From: Hofstenia miamia
Lineage: Eukaryota; Xenacoelomorpha; Acoela; Hofsteniidae
DNA length: 64,000 bases
Assembly (NCBI GenBank): GCA_900660155.1
Contig: CABFPE010000352.1
Coordinates: forward strand, 674,450-738,449
Direction: 5' to 3'
Part shown: positions 1 to 10,436 of the stretch, piece by piece
Numbering within the stretch: position 1 is the first letter of the stretch
Layout: every line of letters begins with the position of its first letter
The notes under the pieces: generated by a model
What the model was told of the DNA's origin: nothing
Database searches by the model: none
What the model saw: only the letters and a program-made list of their open reading frames with translations
Position numbers and translations under genes: made by a program

Positions 1-59
1 TATATATATATTGGATTATTAGTTGCTAATTTATACATTTATATAATAATTGAATTTAG

Positions 60-672
60 TGGCGAGGAAAATCTTCAACTGAAGGCTGTTTTGGCTTTAT
101 TAGAGGAAAAGAGTAGCTTTTTCAGAGTATTTGAGAATGGAAAGCCGATTGATATCAATATAAAATCTGAATTCGTACTGAATTTATTTCCTGGTATCTC
201 TTTGCATGATTTGGCATGCCTTATAGTCAATGCTCTAAATCATAAATTCTATGATTGCTCAGTATTGGACAGAATAAAATGTATTCAAAAACTTGGCTCA
301 CCGTGTGCTGAGCATGCGTTTTCCAACCTCCAGCAAAACGATAAATACAATGATTTTGGAAATAATCCTGATCTTTGGCTGAAAACGGTTTGCAAAATAT
401 ATTCCAATCAAAGTGAGTTCACTGCTGAGCAGAAATTAGTTAAGTTTCTTCTGGGTGCTTCTGCTAATGATTGTTCTATTTTTATAACTTTCTCACCGGG
501 AGAAGATACCGTAACGGAGTCATCTTTCTGTTTTGACTATAGAAATCGAAGTTATTTGTGTTCTGTAAAGGTCATTGATGTTGCAATTAAAGGAAAGAAA
601 ACTATTGAGAAATATTTTAATGATAACAAAGCAGCAATTGACTTCTATTTTAAGTCTCAAGTCAATTTATGA
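60..672 (+). CDS. IPPK: Inositol-pentakisphosphate 2-kinase, last coding exon (partial gene)
   Basis: Family role: IPPK phosphorylates inositol pentakisphosphate at position 2 to make InsP6, in nucleus and cytoplasm. Seen here: an open frame of about 200 codons entered after a plausible acceptor (AG at 58-59 after a T-rich stretch) and ending in TGA at 670-672. The C-terminal part carries the family's closing block, DCSIFITFSP near residue 157 of the exon, then a beta-rich YLCSVKVIDV segment and a tail ending FYFKS, which line up with the DCSIMIALSP, FSVSVLDLDL and VNYYSK ends of vertebrate IPPK as I recall them. The kinase N-lobe and catalytic residues must lie in exons upstream of the window. 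The frame has one leftover base at 60, so the upstream intron would be phase 1. The exon lacks its own start, as expected for a terminal exon. Assignment is by memory of the family, not by search. Confidence 0.8.
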
Positions 673-1052
673 ATTTTATTCTTCTTCATTATTTAAATAG
701 TTATGTGTCACATTATTATTTGATTTGAAGGTGAACCACAATTTGTTGGCTCCGCTTGTCAAGTTAAGCTATTAGTTGATGTGTAATTTGTAGTATACCA
801 TTTAAAAATTTCAAAAATGTGGTAAATTTATAAATCGAAGACCATTTAATACTATGTAATACATGTTTTCAAGTTCATCTTGGATCGTTCCCAAAAGTAG
901 TCAAGATCGCGGCAACCCAATTCCAATGGGACACATTGAGATTGGACACCAATTGATAATTGGCTTGCAGACTACCAATTAATCACAGATGGCTTGTTCA
1001 TCTCAGAGTTTCCCATTCTTCCGGGACTACCGGGTCTTTTTAGCTACATAAT
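673..1052. other. IPPK 3' flank, no gene seen
   Basis: AT-rich sequence following the IPPK stop, presumably its 3' UTR. The first canonical AATAAA on this strand that I see is at 1295-1300, about 620 bases after the stop, so the UTR may overlap the opposite-strand ORF that ends at 1053. No repeat or RNA gene recognised. Confidence 0.4.
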
Positions 1053-1259
1053 TTAGTGACCTTTTGGCAGTCCTCCAATTTTGGCTATTAGATTCAATAG
1101 TTTATCTTCGAGTAAATTCTCATTCTCAATTTTTTTCATGAAATCTTTAGCACTAAAACTGAAAGTATTTTTAAGCAAGGGTGTACATGGATCAACTTCC
1201 GATATGCACATCCTGACCATATTTCTACTGCAGAGTGTGCAAGTACGCTGTTCGTGAAT
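1053..1259 (-). CDS. Unidentified short minus-strand ORF, possible terminal exon
   Basis: An open minus-strand frame of 68 codons plus stop. It has a CTLC motif near residues 7-10, an internal Met at about residue 14, a stretch reading EVDPCTPLLKN, and an acidic/basic helix (AKDFMKKIENENLLEDKLL) before ending GLPKGH. The composition looks coding rather than random for this AT-rich DNA: no low complexity, paired cysteines and an amphipathic end. A TAA lies in frame just upstream near 1263-1265, so an acceptor such as the TTGCAG...AAG run near 1262-1270 would be needed to join it to an upstream exon. None was found before NDUFB6. It lies tail to tail with IPPK. I do not recognise the family. 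It may be a real last exon, a relic exon or chance. Confidence 0.3.
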   Translation of the reverse strand: MHEQRTCTLCSRNMVRMCISEVDPCTPLLKNTFSFSAKDFMKKIENENLLEDKLLNLIAKIGGLPKGH

Positions 1260-1875
1260 TACTTAATATCTGCAAACATAAAATTATGATGTTGAATAAA
1301 TTACTATTTATTTTGTTTTATTAATTCATTGTTATATGTTTTGCGTTTAGAATTTTGAAATAGAAATTTGGCAAACATTTTTTTCATCGCAAATGTTGAA
1401 AATCGAAATAATATATGGTTTGGAACAGAGATTTTCAACAGCCAATATTAAGTAGTCGTGTCATAATATAATATTTTTATCTGTAATAACTAAAAATAAT
1501 CATTTTCTGCTTTCTGATAAGGGTTTTTATTTTTACTTCGCTTTTCATTAGTCCGATTAAAGTATTCCATACAACATGGAATCCGTCATTGAGCTATTTG
1601 GTTTAGATTTCTAAAGTGAAATGTTTTTTCTACTTTGATCATTATAAAAATGAATCTACCTTTTAAACACCAGTGTAAACCATGCATATCTGAAGGTTAA
1701 AAATTTTTGTATTCTCAAAATTAGCTAAATTTGCAACAATTAATTTTAAGTAAGTTACTCTTTTTATTGCTGGTTATACACTTATTTACATAAAAGAATA
1801 TCGTTTTTTCCTCTATTTTCTATTTTGACCTATATGTTTAGACTAATTGTCTAAATATCTTAAATTATTTAGAAA
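1260..1875. other. Intergenic region upstream of NDUFB6
   Basis: About 600 bases of AT-rich sequence between the unidentified minus ORF and the NDUFB6 start. It should hold the NDUFB6 promoter, but no TATA box or initiator stands out from the AT background. A possible AG acceptor directly upstream of the ATG (TTTAG near 1871) leaves room for a 5' UTR intron. No transposon signature seen. Confidence 0.35.
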
Positions 1876-2633
1876 ATGTCTATGCGTGCAAAAATTGCTG
1901 CTGTTTATAGCAAGCCTGGCTGTTGGACAAAAGAAGAATTGGAGGAAAGGTACTGGAAAAGGCGGTATGTTGCAAATATGAAGCTTTCACCTAATGAGCC
2001 CATTGCATTGCCCAAGAAATATACTCCTTTGGTAAAATATTTTCAATTACAGCAAACATAAAATATATTATATTATATTTGTGTATCGGTACGCTTCTTT
2101 AAAAAGTTTCTAATATCATCCGATTGCTTATTCAGTATAATAGCACTGCATTTCACTGCATGTGTTAATAACTAGCACCCACTATTTTTACAATTCGTTT
2201 AGTCCATGAGCCAAGCACATAATCCTGAGTAGTTTTACGTTATCCCATGAGTTTACCCTGGTGGTATCACATATAATGCAACATCAGTAAGTAGTAAACT
2301 GAATTTACAATAAAAAATGTATCACTAAGATATCTCTGCTACAACGCATTTGCTTAACCTTTTCTTTGATATTTTTTTAGAATTTTATGTAAATCTGATT
2401 TTTAGGTTCAACTCTTTGTTGATGCGGGGAAGCCTTTTGTGCAAGTAATGGACATGGTTGCAAGAACTCCTTTTTTGGGAAAAGCCACGGGTTACGTCTC
2501 TGTGTTTGCTATAGGAATGCTAACTACATGGACATCTTGGTACTACATAAAGTATCATTGCATTCCATACACTGATCGCTTTGCAGTGCAGAAGGGTCCG
2601 CAGTATCCAAATCGTGAAATTAGCCACCATTGA
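1876..2633 (+). CDS. NDUFB6: NADH dehydrogenase (ubiquinone) 1 beta subcomplex subunit 6 (two exons)
   Basis: Accessory subunit of mitochondrial complex I, a single-pass inner-membrane protein of the distal membrane arm. Exon 1 is 1876-2031, the intron 2032-2405 (GT at 2032, AG at 2404-2405, phase 0) and exon 2 2406-2633, ending CAC CAT TGA. The joined product is 127 residues, against 128 in human. Exon 1 has the basic N-terminal block, with RYWKRRY followed by LSPNEPIALP, matching RRRWLKD and LSPREPVLPP in human NDUFB6. Exon 2 encodes the membrane helix (about GYVSVFAIGMLTTWTSW) followed by YYIKYH, the counterpart of HYYMKYH, and the same double-His end. Start chosen because the ATG opens the conserved block and gives family length. 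No cleavable presequence is expected. The gene looks intact and lies 1.2 kb downstream of IPPK on the same strand. Confidence 0.88.
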
Positions 2634-2702
2634 AGAATTGCTGATGTAGATTTCATTGAAAACTCTTACCATTTTAATAGAATCTTTATTTCAATACGTT
2701 CG

Positions 2703-2708
2703 AATAAA
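2703..2708 (+). terminator. Candidate poly(A) signal of NDUFB6
   Basis: AATAAA about 70 bases after the NDUFB6 stop codon, a normal distance for a short 3' UTR. AT-rich background makes chance hexamers common, so this is only the best-placed candidate. Confidence 0.45.
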
Positions 2709-3842
2709 ATATATTTTATATACAGTAAAATCTGATCTAATAAATTCAGTGTTTAAAACATATTGTGAAGCATTTCATGCTTCCGAAATACATATCGTAG
2801 GAAAATTACTAAATAAAAATGCTAGACAAAATTTTAACGAAAGCCAGCGTTTGTTTTTTATAAAATGACTATTCCTTAATAAAGCGTTATTATGGACTAT
2901 TTTATTTGCTTTGTGTGAATATTCAATAACAAATATTAAGTAATGTTTAACTGGGTATCGTTTGACATTAAAATTTTGAATCATCATAGACATTAGACAA
3001 CCACACGATGTTTTGAAATATAGTAATTGGTATGATAAATATATAGATGACAACAATCAAAGTACTAGCTTGTGCAGTAGTTCAATTTTCTGTGTATTTA
3101 TAATGAATCCTCAATTTTCTGATATCATGAGAGTCAAGAGTGTTTGACTATTAGCAGCGATTCTAGAAGGAATTGTTTTATTTATTAGCGAAATATTGAA
3201 AGTATTAAGAAAATTTTTAAGTTTGCTTTTTTCGGTATGGCTTAGAAGGTTTACATTCCAGGCTTCCATCACCATTATATTCGTATTATAACTTGGAGCA
3301 GTAGAAAATTTATTTTCTATTTGTAAGAAAAAACTATTTGTATAAGTTTTATTTGGACAATAGGAAGTATTCAGAAACTGGAAATTAAAATTGTTGTTAG
3401 GATTTCGAATTTCAACCCAAAAACTTTCAAAAATTGAGTCTATCGCTATATCTGTTCTAAGTTTTGTCTTATTTGATTTTACCTCAGTTTCATTCTATGT
3501 GGTCTCATAGTAGAACTTCTAGCTCATTAGTATTGAAATTGTGTCTCCACATATTGTATACTCTAGCACTTCAAGTACGCGGCTAACGCAAAAGCTTTAA
3601 TATTAACTATTATTTTGGATCTTGCAGTGAATTTACATCTTACATGTTTTAAATAATAAAAAAAACGTTCTACATGGAGTTGTTTAAGACATTGATTATG
3701 AATTACACTTCATTCACTACGTTTTTTACATAGCGTTTCCTATAATTTAATATACATTATAAAATAAGATTATTAGAAATGTATATTGAATGAAAACAAG
3801 AAAAGTCTGCATAATCAAGTAAAGAGCAGAACGATAATTTTG

Positions 3843-3843
<1 letters not shown>

Positions 3844-3873
<30 letters not shown>
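3844..3873. repeat. (TA)n microsatellite
   Basis: About 30 bases of perfect TA dinucleotide repeat. Confidence 0.95.
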
Positions 3874-3875
<2 letters not shown>

Positions 3876-4483
3876 CTAAAAATTGGGCTAAATATTATTT
3901 AGCATCTCTTGAATGTTCTATATTTTTATAGTCAGTCAGAATTGACATAGGGAGCAGTTTTTTAGCAAGGCTATGTTTTCGGGTCTAAGTATTGCAAATA
4001 ATGTATAAAAAATGGAATAGACTAAATATACCAAAATATTATTAAAAATGTTTATAACCAATATTTAAATTTTAGTTTATTTTAAAAAATTCTTAACAAA
4101 GATCAGCCAGCTTTTAATTACAATTGAATTATTTAATTTGTTTTACACCTTGAGTGATTTTTTTACAATCAAAAATTGAGTAACTGTGGAATAGAAATGG
4201 TATGGGTCTGTCATTATTATGGCGACCAAATTTTGACCCAAAATTTTCGATTTTTTGACTTTACAGTAAAAACTGGGGATTAAGTGGAAAATCAATTTTA
4301 TTTATCACTATTTCTTACCTGGGATAGGGCACGTCAAAAAATGGACGGGCATGGGCTTCTATACTATGGGCCGGGCATACGCGCTCTGAATATAGAATTA
4401 TTATTTGTTGTTGTTCTAGGATATAATTTTTAAAACCTGTTCTTTGTAGTTTATAGTTGATTTATATTAATTCTCTATACAAG

Positions 4484-4486
<3 letters not shown>

Positions 4487-4529
<43 letters not shown>
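4487..4529. repeat. (TA)n microsatellite
   Basis: About 43 bases of nearly perfect TA dinucleotide repeat. A common target and breakpoint type in this window; several transposons and two assembly gaps lie beside such runs. Confidence 0.95.
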
Positions 4530-4534
<5 letters not shown>

Positions 4535-5859
4535 ACTTACGTCGCGTAACACTAACCTACATGTAAATTTATGGTAGAAATTATAACATATTCCATAAAA
4601 AATTACACTGCACCAGCAAAAATTCATTGTCTTCATCCACTTTAAAGAGTTCCATTTTACTCATATTCTGATAATTGCATTCATTGATAAAAATTTAATG
4701 CTTATTTACACTCATAAGAATTCTATTGCTTTTATGAAAAAATATTTTGAAATTTTATGAAATCAATCGAGAGAATTTCATCTTGAAGTACAACACTTGA
4801 GTGATGATTCTCTTGAAATAGTACTTTCAAATTAGAACTTAATATCAAGGGAATAGTTCTAGTTTAATGTATAAAAGATTCATATCTAGAAAGTGATAAT
4901 TTTGAAAAAAAAATCTTTTCGTGATCCACACAGCGCAAAGTTATTTCTTTGTGATAGTGGCAGTGCAAGATTTTGCCAGAGTTGTATAAATTTCATGCTC
5001 ACAATTTCTCAACGCAGGCACACAATTTCATTTATGCAAATCAGTAAATTAAATGTAACGAAATTTCCTTGTATACATGTGTTAACAATTTGCAAATAAA
5101 TCGGATTTTGCTGATTTAATTAAATGTATAAACATATTTTTGAATATATAAATATAAATAAATACGTATACTCAACAATTATTACTAATTTTTTTGACTG
5201 AAATTGAATTTCTCATAAATTATTCTAATATATCATTATTGAATTCAAAAACTTTTCAAATAAGAAAATAATATTTATAAAATAATAAATTATGTACTTT
5301 GGCAAAAAAATGATTTATTAGAAAATAAGAAATTTTTGTTTGAGATAGCACAATATTTTAAATTGTAATGTAAGAAGCGCAAGTTGTTAACTTCGATATC
5401 GTTGAATGGAATTAATGTATTATACTTATTATAAAATGTCATACAAGTAGTGCAGTGTAGTGTTTATTTAAATTATTTTTATACAATTTGATGTGTTGTC
5501 AGTTATCGTTATGAGGTTTGATGAAGAATTTGGCAATGAATTGACAAAACTTGTTGATAAATATACTGGAAACGGGACTTATCTATGACTTTATAGTTGT
5601 AAAATTAAACTTCTTGGTAAAGTTACCAAAAGTGCTTAATTTAGTTTTTACTGTTACTTCATTTATCCTTGTTATGACCGTTTAAATATGCACGTACCAT
5701 ACCACACTTGAATGTTTTCTTGTTGCTTCAAACTATTATATTTGAATAACATTTAGCTACGGGCATAAAGGACTTAAGATACGGGCACGGACAAGCCAAT
5801 CGGCGTATTTTAAGGGTAAGGGCCAGGGCGTACACAGGATTTTCTGACAGGGGAACAAC

Positions 5860-7000
5860 TTAGTCATGACCTAAAGCGAGGAAGCTCCACGAAAAATTTT
5901 GAAAATATTGAGAAAAGAGACAATAAAAAATGAATTTCAGGACATTAGATTTTAATTTTTTCATTTTTTTGCCGAAATTTTTTTTATTTATCCAGTCAAA
6001 ATCATTTTTGAAAACTTGACGGGGACATTCCAACATATGCTCCCTGCGGATGCCACCGGTATGGGCTACGGACCCTAGCTTATCACCACAGTAGTTAGAG
6101 GGGAAGATAAAGTATTTTCCCACGTTTTCAGGCAGAAAAGTGTGATCTTTGAACAACATTTTCTTCAGAAAAGAGAAGCATCTTTCAACTGAACCTGTAC
6201 CAGTGCACGATTGTAATTTTGCAAATATTGCTGGACTGATATTTGGCATAGTACAATTGACTATATTCAGCAAATCGTTTTGATCGAATCTTCATTGGGT
6301 ATAATCCTGAAGTGAACATCAATCTTCTTTAAAGTTCAAACACTTCAAATAGTTGCATTCTTGAATCATAGAATTTTTGGGATTCTACTTTGTCAGTTAT
6401 TTCCAAAGGTCCACTATAATACCATGTAAATTCCGTCAATAGCATTTCTAGATCTACGCGTCCAACTGGTGTTTTAACACGATCTATTAAATCCACATCA
6501 TCTGGCAAGGGCAGCACCATGTAAGCAATGGGAATAGTGTCCAGCTCTCATTCATTATAATAGGTGAACGACCGATTTCATGAAACAAATGTCTGCGTAA
6601 CGTGTTCTTCACCACCAACTCATCAACATTCTTGTATTTTTTGCATTTGCTCCACTCTCTCAGCACACTTATGGAGTAAATGCGCCATGTATGTCAAATG
6701 ATAAAGTATCAAGTAAAAGTTCTTAAGACATTTACCAGCAGTTACCATATATACAGCAGCATCAGAAAGTAGCAAAAGAACATTGTTCCTTGCTATCTTA
6801 ATTTTTTCAAGGCATCATCAATGTGCTGGGAAACAGTAGCATGATTTGGCGGGCAAACTGTTTTACCCACATTAGCGCAAATACAGACTCTAGAGCTGTA
6901 ATACCACCTCCAAGAATGTTAATATACTTGCAATGAATTGATTTCATCGACTACAAGGAAAGACTTCTTTATCATTCAGAACATGTGTAACACTCTGTAA
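5860..7000 (-). pseudogene. hAT-family transposase relic
   Basis: Read on the minus strand, blocks of a hAT-type transposase appear in the right order. KYINILGGG near 6925 comes first, then SQHIDDALKK near 6810, then a well-kept helical block near 6620-6780 (LLLSDAAVYMVTAGK, followed by YHLTYMAHLLHKCAERV), then the segment at 6329-6520, and finally SVERCFSFLKKML with ENVGKYFI at about 6090-6210, which matches the C-terminal dimerisation region of hAT transposases. The blocks sit in different frames and are separated by stops, so the gene is dead. No flanking inverted repeats were found, so element ends are unknown. The source is a plain DNA transposon. Old, judging by several frame breaks over 1.1 kb. 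Confidence 0.72.
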
Positions 7001-7690
7001 CGTGTATATATACAAAATTTTAAAATATCTACAAGGCGCTGGATACAAAAAAATACCATGGCGGAGGGCGCTGGATACAAGTCCAAAAAATTATTTTTTG
7101 AAAGAACCTGAAACTCATATATAAGACATTAGATTCCTATTCCAAATACGCAATGTAAAAATTTTGGATAAAATGAATTATTCTGGCTTTTCATCAAAAA
7201 TGCGCTGGATACTATGGAAAATCGGAAAGTGCGGGCGGCACGAAAATCTACAAATTTCTCGTTGAGTGTAAAAGGCATCCTAAATTAGACCTGTATGAAT
7301 AAAACCTTTTTATCGCCAAATTGTTCAAGAAACACAATTTTCGATGATTTTAATATGCAAATTGATAAATTTAGAAAATCAAAATAGCGAATATATTTTA
7401 TACATATTTTAGTGTATAGGCATGAGCACAGCACGAGCACGAAATTTTTGTGAAAATGGGCACGGGTATGGCACGGAATAAAGCACGCAGGGTTCCAGTA
7501 TTTTCAACAATAAGAAAATACATTTGCATATTTTCGATTTTGTAAAAGATATTTGAATATTTTGTAGAAAATTATTGAATAGTAAAATATGTAGATAATT
7601 TGCAAATTTTGCTGATACTTGTATAACGTGCAAAATTTTTCATAAATAATTTGTAATTTCTGTATAATACTTGAAAATATAGCAAAAAAG
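7001..7690. other. Transposon-derived non-coding stretch with repeated words
   Basis: No gene. The word GCGCTGGATAC occurs near 7037, 7070 and 7202. A GC-richer island at about 7420-7490 contains AGCACGAGCACG, GGGCACGG and GGCACGG words resembling the ends of the hAT element at 28651-30433. This is likely the eroded flank of the hAT relic or a second hAT end, but no terminal repeat pair could be matched. Confidence 0.4.
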
Positions 7691-7800
7691 CTTACAAGTA
7701 TTTACAAGTATACAATAAAAACTTGCAAATATTTGCAAGTATACCACAAAAATTTGCAAAAATTTGCAAGTTTACCTCAAAAATTTGCAAGTATATCATT
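7690..7800. repeat. Degenerate short tandem repeat built on TTTGCAAGTA
   Basis: Repeated units of the type AAAAATTTGCAAGTATACCA recur several times with variation, preceded by looser copies back to about 7540. It lies just beyond the end of the minus-strand LINE fragment, so it could be a tail-associated expansion or an unrelated minisatellite. Confidence 0.6.
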
Positions 7801-8574
7801 GATGATTGTAATGGAACTGGACTGGAAGTTAGCAGATTGTGTTTATTGCCTACCAAAAGTTTCTTTGATTTTTCAATTGAGATGCTCATATGATTTATTG
7901 CAGATATTTCAGAACTTGGAGAGTTACTGTTACACAAATCGATGACTGTAATAATGTCGTCCGCGTACTTGATCAAGAGAGGAATCTGAGCAATATATAT
8001 CGGAAACAAAAATATTAAAAAGATTTGGAGCAATTATTGACCCCTCAGTATTCCTTTGTGCAAGGCTATTGCCTCTGCAATGTGCGAGCCTATTTGGATG
8101 TAGCCACATCTGTTTTCTAAGTAATTTGCAAACCAGCGTATTAATTCGGGAGGTAGATTAAATGATTCGAGTTTATTAAGTAAGATAGAGGGTTTAGCTG
8201 AATCAAAAGCTTTAACCAAGTCCAGTGCTTGAATTGATTGTGTAATGCTATGATTCAATTTTTCACTGGCGTATTCAATAATATTAATTAGAGCTATTGA
8301 AGTAGAAGGTTTGGTTTTATACGCAAATTTCGTGGAATCAACCAACTTGAGTAGAGAAGCTTTATGGTTTTCAATTATTATTTATCTAAGAACTTGGCAG
8401 GAATTGAAACAAGCAAAATGGGTCTAACATCAATAGATTCCGATGGTGAATTATTTTGCTTGGGAATCGCGATTATGAAAGATTGCTTCCAAAATGAAGG
8501 AACAGAGCAAGTCATGATGGGAGTATTGATGCTATTGATTAATGGGTCAGCTAAGTAGGGTGCGCCTCTCTTAT
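7800..8574 (-). mobile_element. LINE reverse transcriptase fragment (minus strand)
   Basis: Reading from 8574 downward: the RT entry region (SFWKQSFIIAIPK, then VRPILL) at 8390-8510, motif A DLVKAFDS near 8210, a degraded motif B (GILRGQ) near 8040, and motif C YADD at about 7965. The remainder of palm and thumb fades into the tandem repeat below 7800. Two or more frame changes and stops break it. It is non-LTR type, with SKAFD-like motif A and YADD, and I cannot fix the clade. The 5' part (endonuclease) is missing, because the fragment abuts a LINE piece of opposite strand at about 8575. Confidence 0.75.
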
Positions 8575-8582
8575 TAAGTAAG

Positions 8583-9467
8583 AATGATACAATATTATTT
8601 CATTCTAATAAATTTCCCGAAAAAGCGGTTCAAACTCTCGAAACAAACTGTGCTTCTCTTGCTAAATATTTTGCTTCTTTAAAACTAAGAGTAAATCCAC
8701 TAAAAACTCAATTCTGTATTGTTAAATCAAAAACTAAATCTACTGATACTTCAAGATACAAACTTAATTTCAACGGCATTCAAATAAAACAGGTTGAGTC
8801 TTTTAAGTACCTCGGAATAATTTTTGACATACATCTAAATTTTGAAGAGCAACTAAATCATGTTATTAGAAAAATGGCCATATCGATTAAAGCAATTAAC
8901 TTAATTTCTCAAAAACTTCCAACTAAAGCAAAAATTCAATTAATATATGCTCTAATATTAAGTCATTTTAACTATGCCAATGTACTCTACACAGATATAA
9001 ACCAACAATTTCTCAGGAAATTCCAAGTGCAACTAAATTGGGCTATTAAAGTAGCAGTAAATAATCATAGCTTTAATAAGAATAATGAATATAGAAAAAT
9101 TTCAAAATTATTTTTACATCCGCAATGTTACATCCATATAAATGTCTTAACGACGTTCTTCAAAATAGTTAACAATACTTTCCCATACTACAAAAATGAC
9201 TTTCTTGCTGCAAAATTAGTCAATAAACAAAATAAAAGAACACACATAATTCAACCTATTAGGTATAAGAAACGAATAATGAAAAATTCATTTCTAAACA
9301 CAGCTATAAATATGTGGAATGAATTACCAAAATATATTAAACAAATAAGTAAATTAAAAAACTTTAAAATGAATATTAAAAAATATTTTTGCACTTATAA
9401 TATAAAAAAACTGAAATGGCGAGGTTATAAATTTTATAATCCTGATTACTCTATTAATAGAAACTAG
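8583..9467 (+). mobile_element. LINE reverse transcriptase C-terminal fragment (plus strand, CR1/Jockey-like)
   Basis: An open frame of nearly 300 codons begins at the catalytic box (NDTILFHSN, where YADDTILFHSN is usual), continues through the thumb motif VESFKYLGIIFD and the C-terminal region (NMWNELPKYIK), and stops at about 9467. This is the usual end of CR1/L2/Jockey-type ORF2 proteins (compare WNSLP in that family). The frame is intact over this 3' part, so it is the younger of the two LINE pieces. The 5' end is truncated at the palm domain, as expected of 5'-truncated LINE insertions. It joins the opposite-strand LINE fragment at about 8575 and is followed directly by minus-strand sequence related to the THAP ORF. 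Confidence 0.8.
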
Positions 9468-10046
9468 CAATTTCTTCATTGAAAATTTGCTAATTTTCCT
9501 TGCTTCACTCGCGGATTGCTGAAATTCACTTTCTAAAATCATTGTGCCTTTTAGTAAAGTGTGAGCAAATGAGGAAGCCACAGACAATGGGAAGTCTTCA
9601 TCATCTTTATAGTACGTAATCCAAATTAAATTTAAAACCTTCACCAAATATCCATGACAGATACGATTCCTTTTCATCTGCATTACAACCGAATACGCAA
9701 ATTGTACAAAGGAATAAAATGGTATTGATGCACACCTTAATCTTCCATGACCTACTAAGTCGGTAAACAGAGCACAATTTATAAAGGCTCATCTTAAAAA
9801 CTTTGTAGAAATTGTGGTGATTTCTTTGATGAAAATCCAGCCACAAAATAACTAGTTTGTTGCTCTTCTGATGACAATTTATAAATTAAAGTGTCGTCAT
9901 CAAGGATTAATAAATCACTATCCGAAATTTCTTGTGAACACTTAGAGCAAGCCACACTTGAAGAATCATGCTGAATATTACATTTATTGGATTTCATGCA
10001 ATAAATTAACATTTCAAGTAGAACTTACTTGAAATCTCGAACGACA
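9468..10046 (-). pseudogene. Decayed downstream part of a THAP-domain gene or transposon
   Basis: Minus-strand coding-like segments (LILDDDTLIYKLSSEEQQ near 9900; YKLCSVYRLSRSWKIKV near 9760; GTMILESEFQQSASEARK near 9520) lie in two alternating frames below the THAP ORF. Their order and strand suggest one eroded gene running from 10436 to about 9470. The LINE fragment at 8583-9467 begins exactly where this signal ends, so the LINE may have cut it. The protein family of this tail is not recognised. A P-element-like transposase is possible because THAP domains often head such proteins. Confidence 0.4.
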
Positions 10047-10436
10047 CTATTCTAACTTAAAATTGTCAAATTTTATGAGGTCCATTTTGGTGAAACCTTT
10101 CATCTTCTCTGAATGAAAACTTCGATTAATTACTCCACGCATGTCCGCATTTCTGCTTCTGATTTCAGTTGGGAATGAGCTGGGCATCGCATGACACTCA
10201 TTGAATTCAGAAGGAGGATTAGCAGGACGTGTCTTCCCAAACACCCATTTTGTTTGGTATCCAGTAGGCCAGTGTTCCTCACAAATGACTGTTTCTATTT
10301 TTATATAAATTTGCTGGGGTATACGTGATAGCCATATACGTTGTTCCCCTGGATCAGATGGAAATCGAAAAACGCGTGTATAAGGCTTTCCCTTATAATT
10401 TGATTTGCAGTTAAATATGCAACACGACTTAGGCAT
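10047..10436 (-). CDS. THAP-domain ORF, probably transposon-derived
   Basis: A 129-residue ORF opening with a THAP zinc-finger, a DNA-binding domain shared by P-element transposases and domesticated proteins. The C2CH ligands are visible: Cys at 5 or 6, Cys10, Cys52 and His55 (ICEEHW), with FRFPSDP and a Trp at 35 between them. It is followed by FGKTRPANPP, a stretch typical after THAP domains in transposon-like genes. The start at 10436 (MPKSCC) is the canonical THAP start, one residue from the first zinc ligand region. The ORF ends after about 70 more residues without a recognisable catalytic domain, and related sequence below it is broken. It could be a truncated P-element-type transposon gene or the first exon of a host THAP gene. 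Confidence 0.7.
   Translation of the reverse strand: MPKSCCIFNCKSNYKGKPYTRVFRFPSDPGEQRIWLSRIPQQIYIKIETVICEEHWPTGYQTKWVFGKTRPANPPSEFNECHAMPSSFPTEIRSRNADMRGVINRSFHSEKMKGFTKMDLIKFDNFKLE

Larger units (their letters stand above)
2709..5859. other. AT-rich intergenic stretch with TA microsatellites, no gene seen
   Basis: About 3 kb without a convincing coding region on either strand. It holds two TA runs, annotated separately. Two GC-richer islets stand out: about 4320-4390 (repeated GGGCATG/GGGCACG-like words) and about 5755-5840 (ACGGGCA, GGGCACGG, AAGGGCCAGGGCG). They resemble the subterminal GGGCACGG words of hAT elements elsewhere in this window, but no inverted ends or target-site repeats were found that would define an element. 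Confidence 0.4.

Noticed and set aside
4893-5099. Short plus-strand ORF as a gene
   Set aside because: No motif, low-complexity start and AT-driven composition.
7800-9467. Single LINE insertion with a 5' inversion by twin priming
   Set aside because: Both pieces cover the motif C region and their sequences there are unlike each other (YADDIITVID versus NDTILFHSN), so they are not halves of one element.
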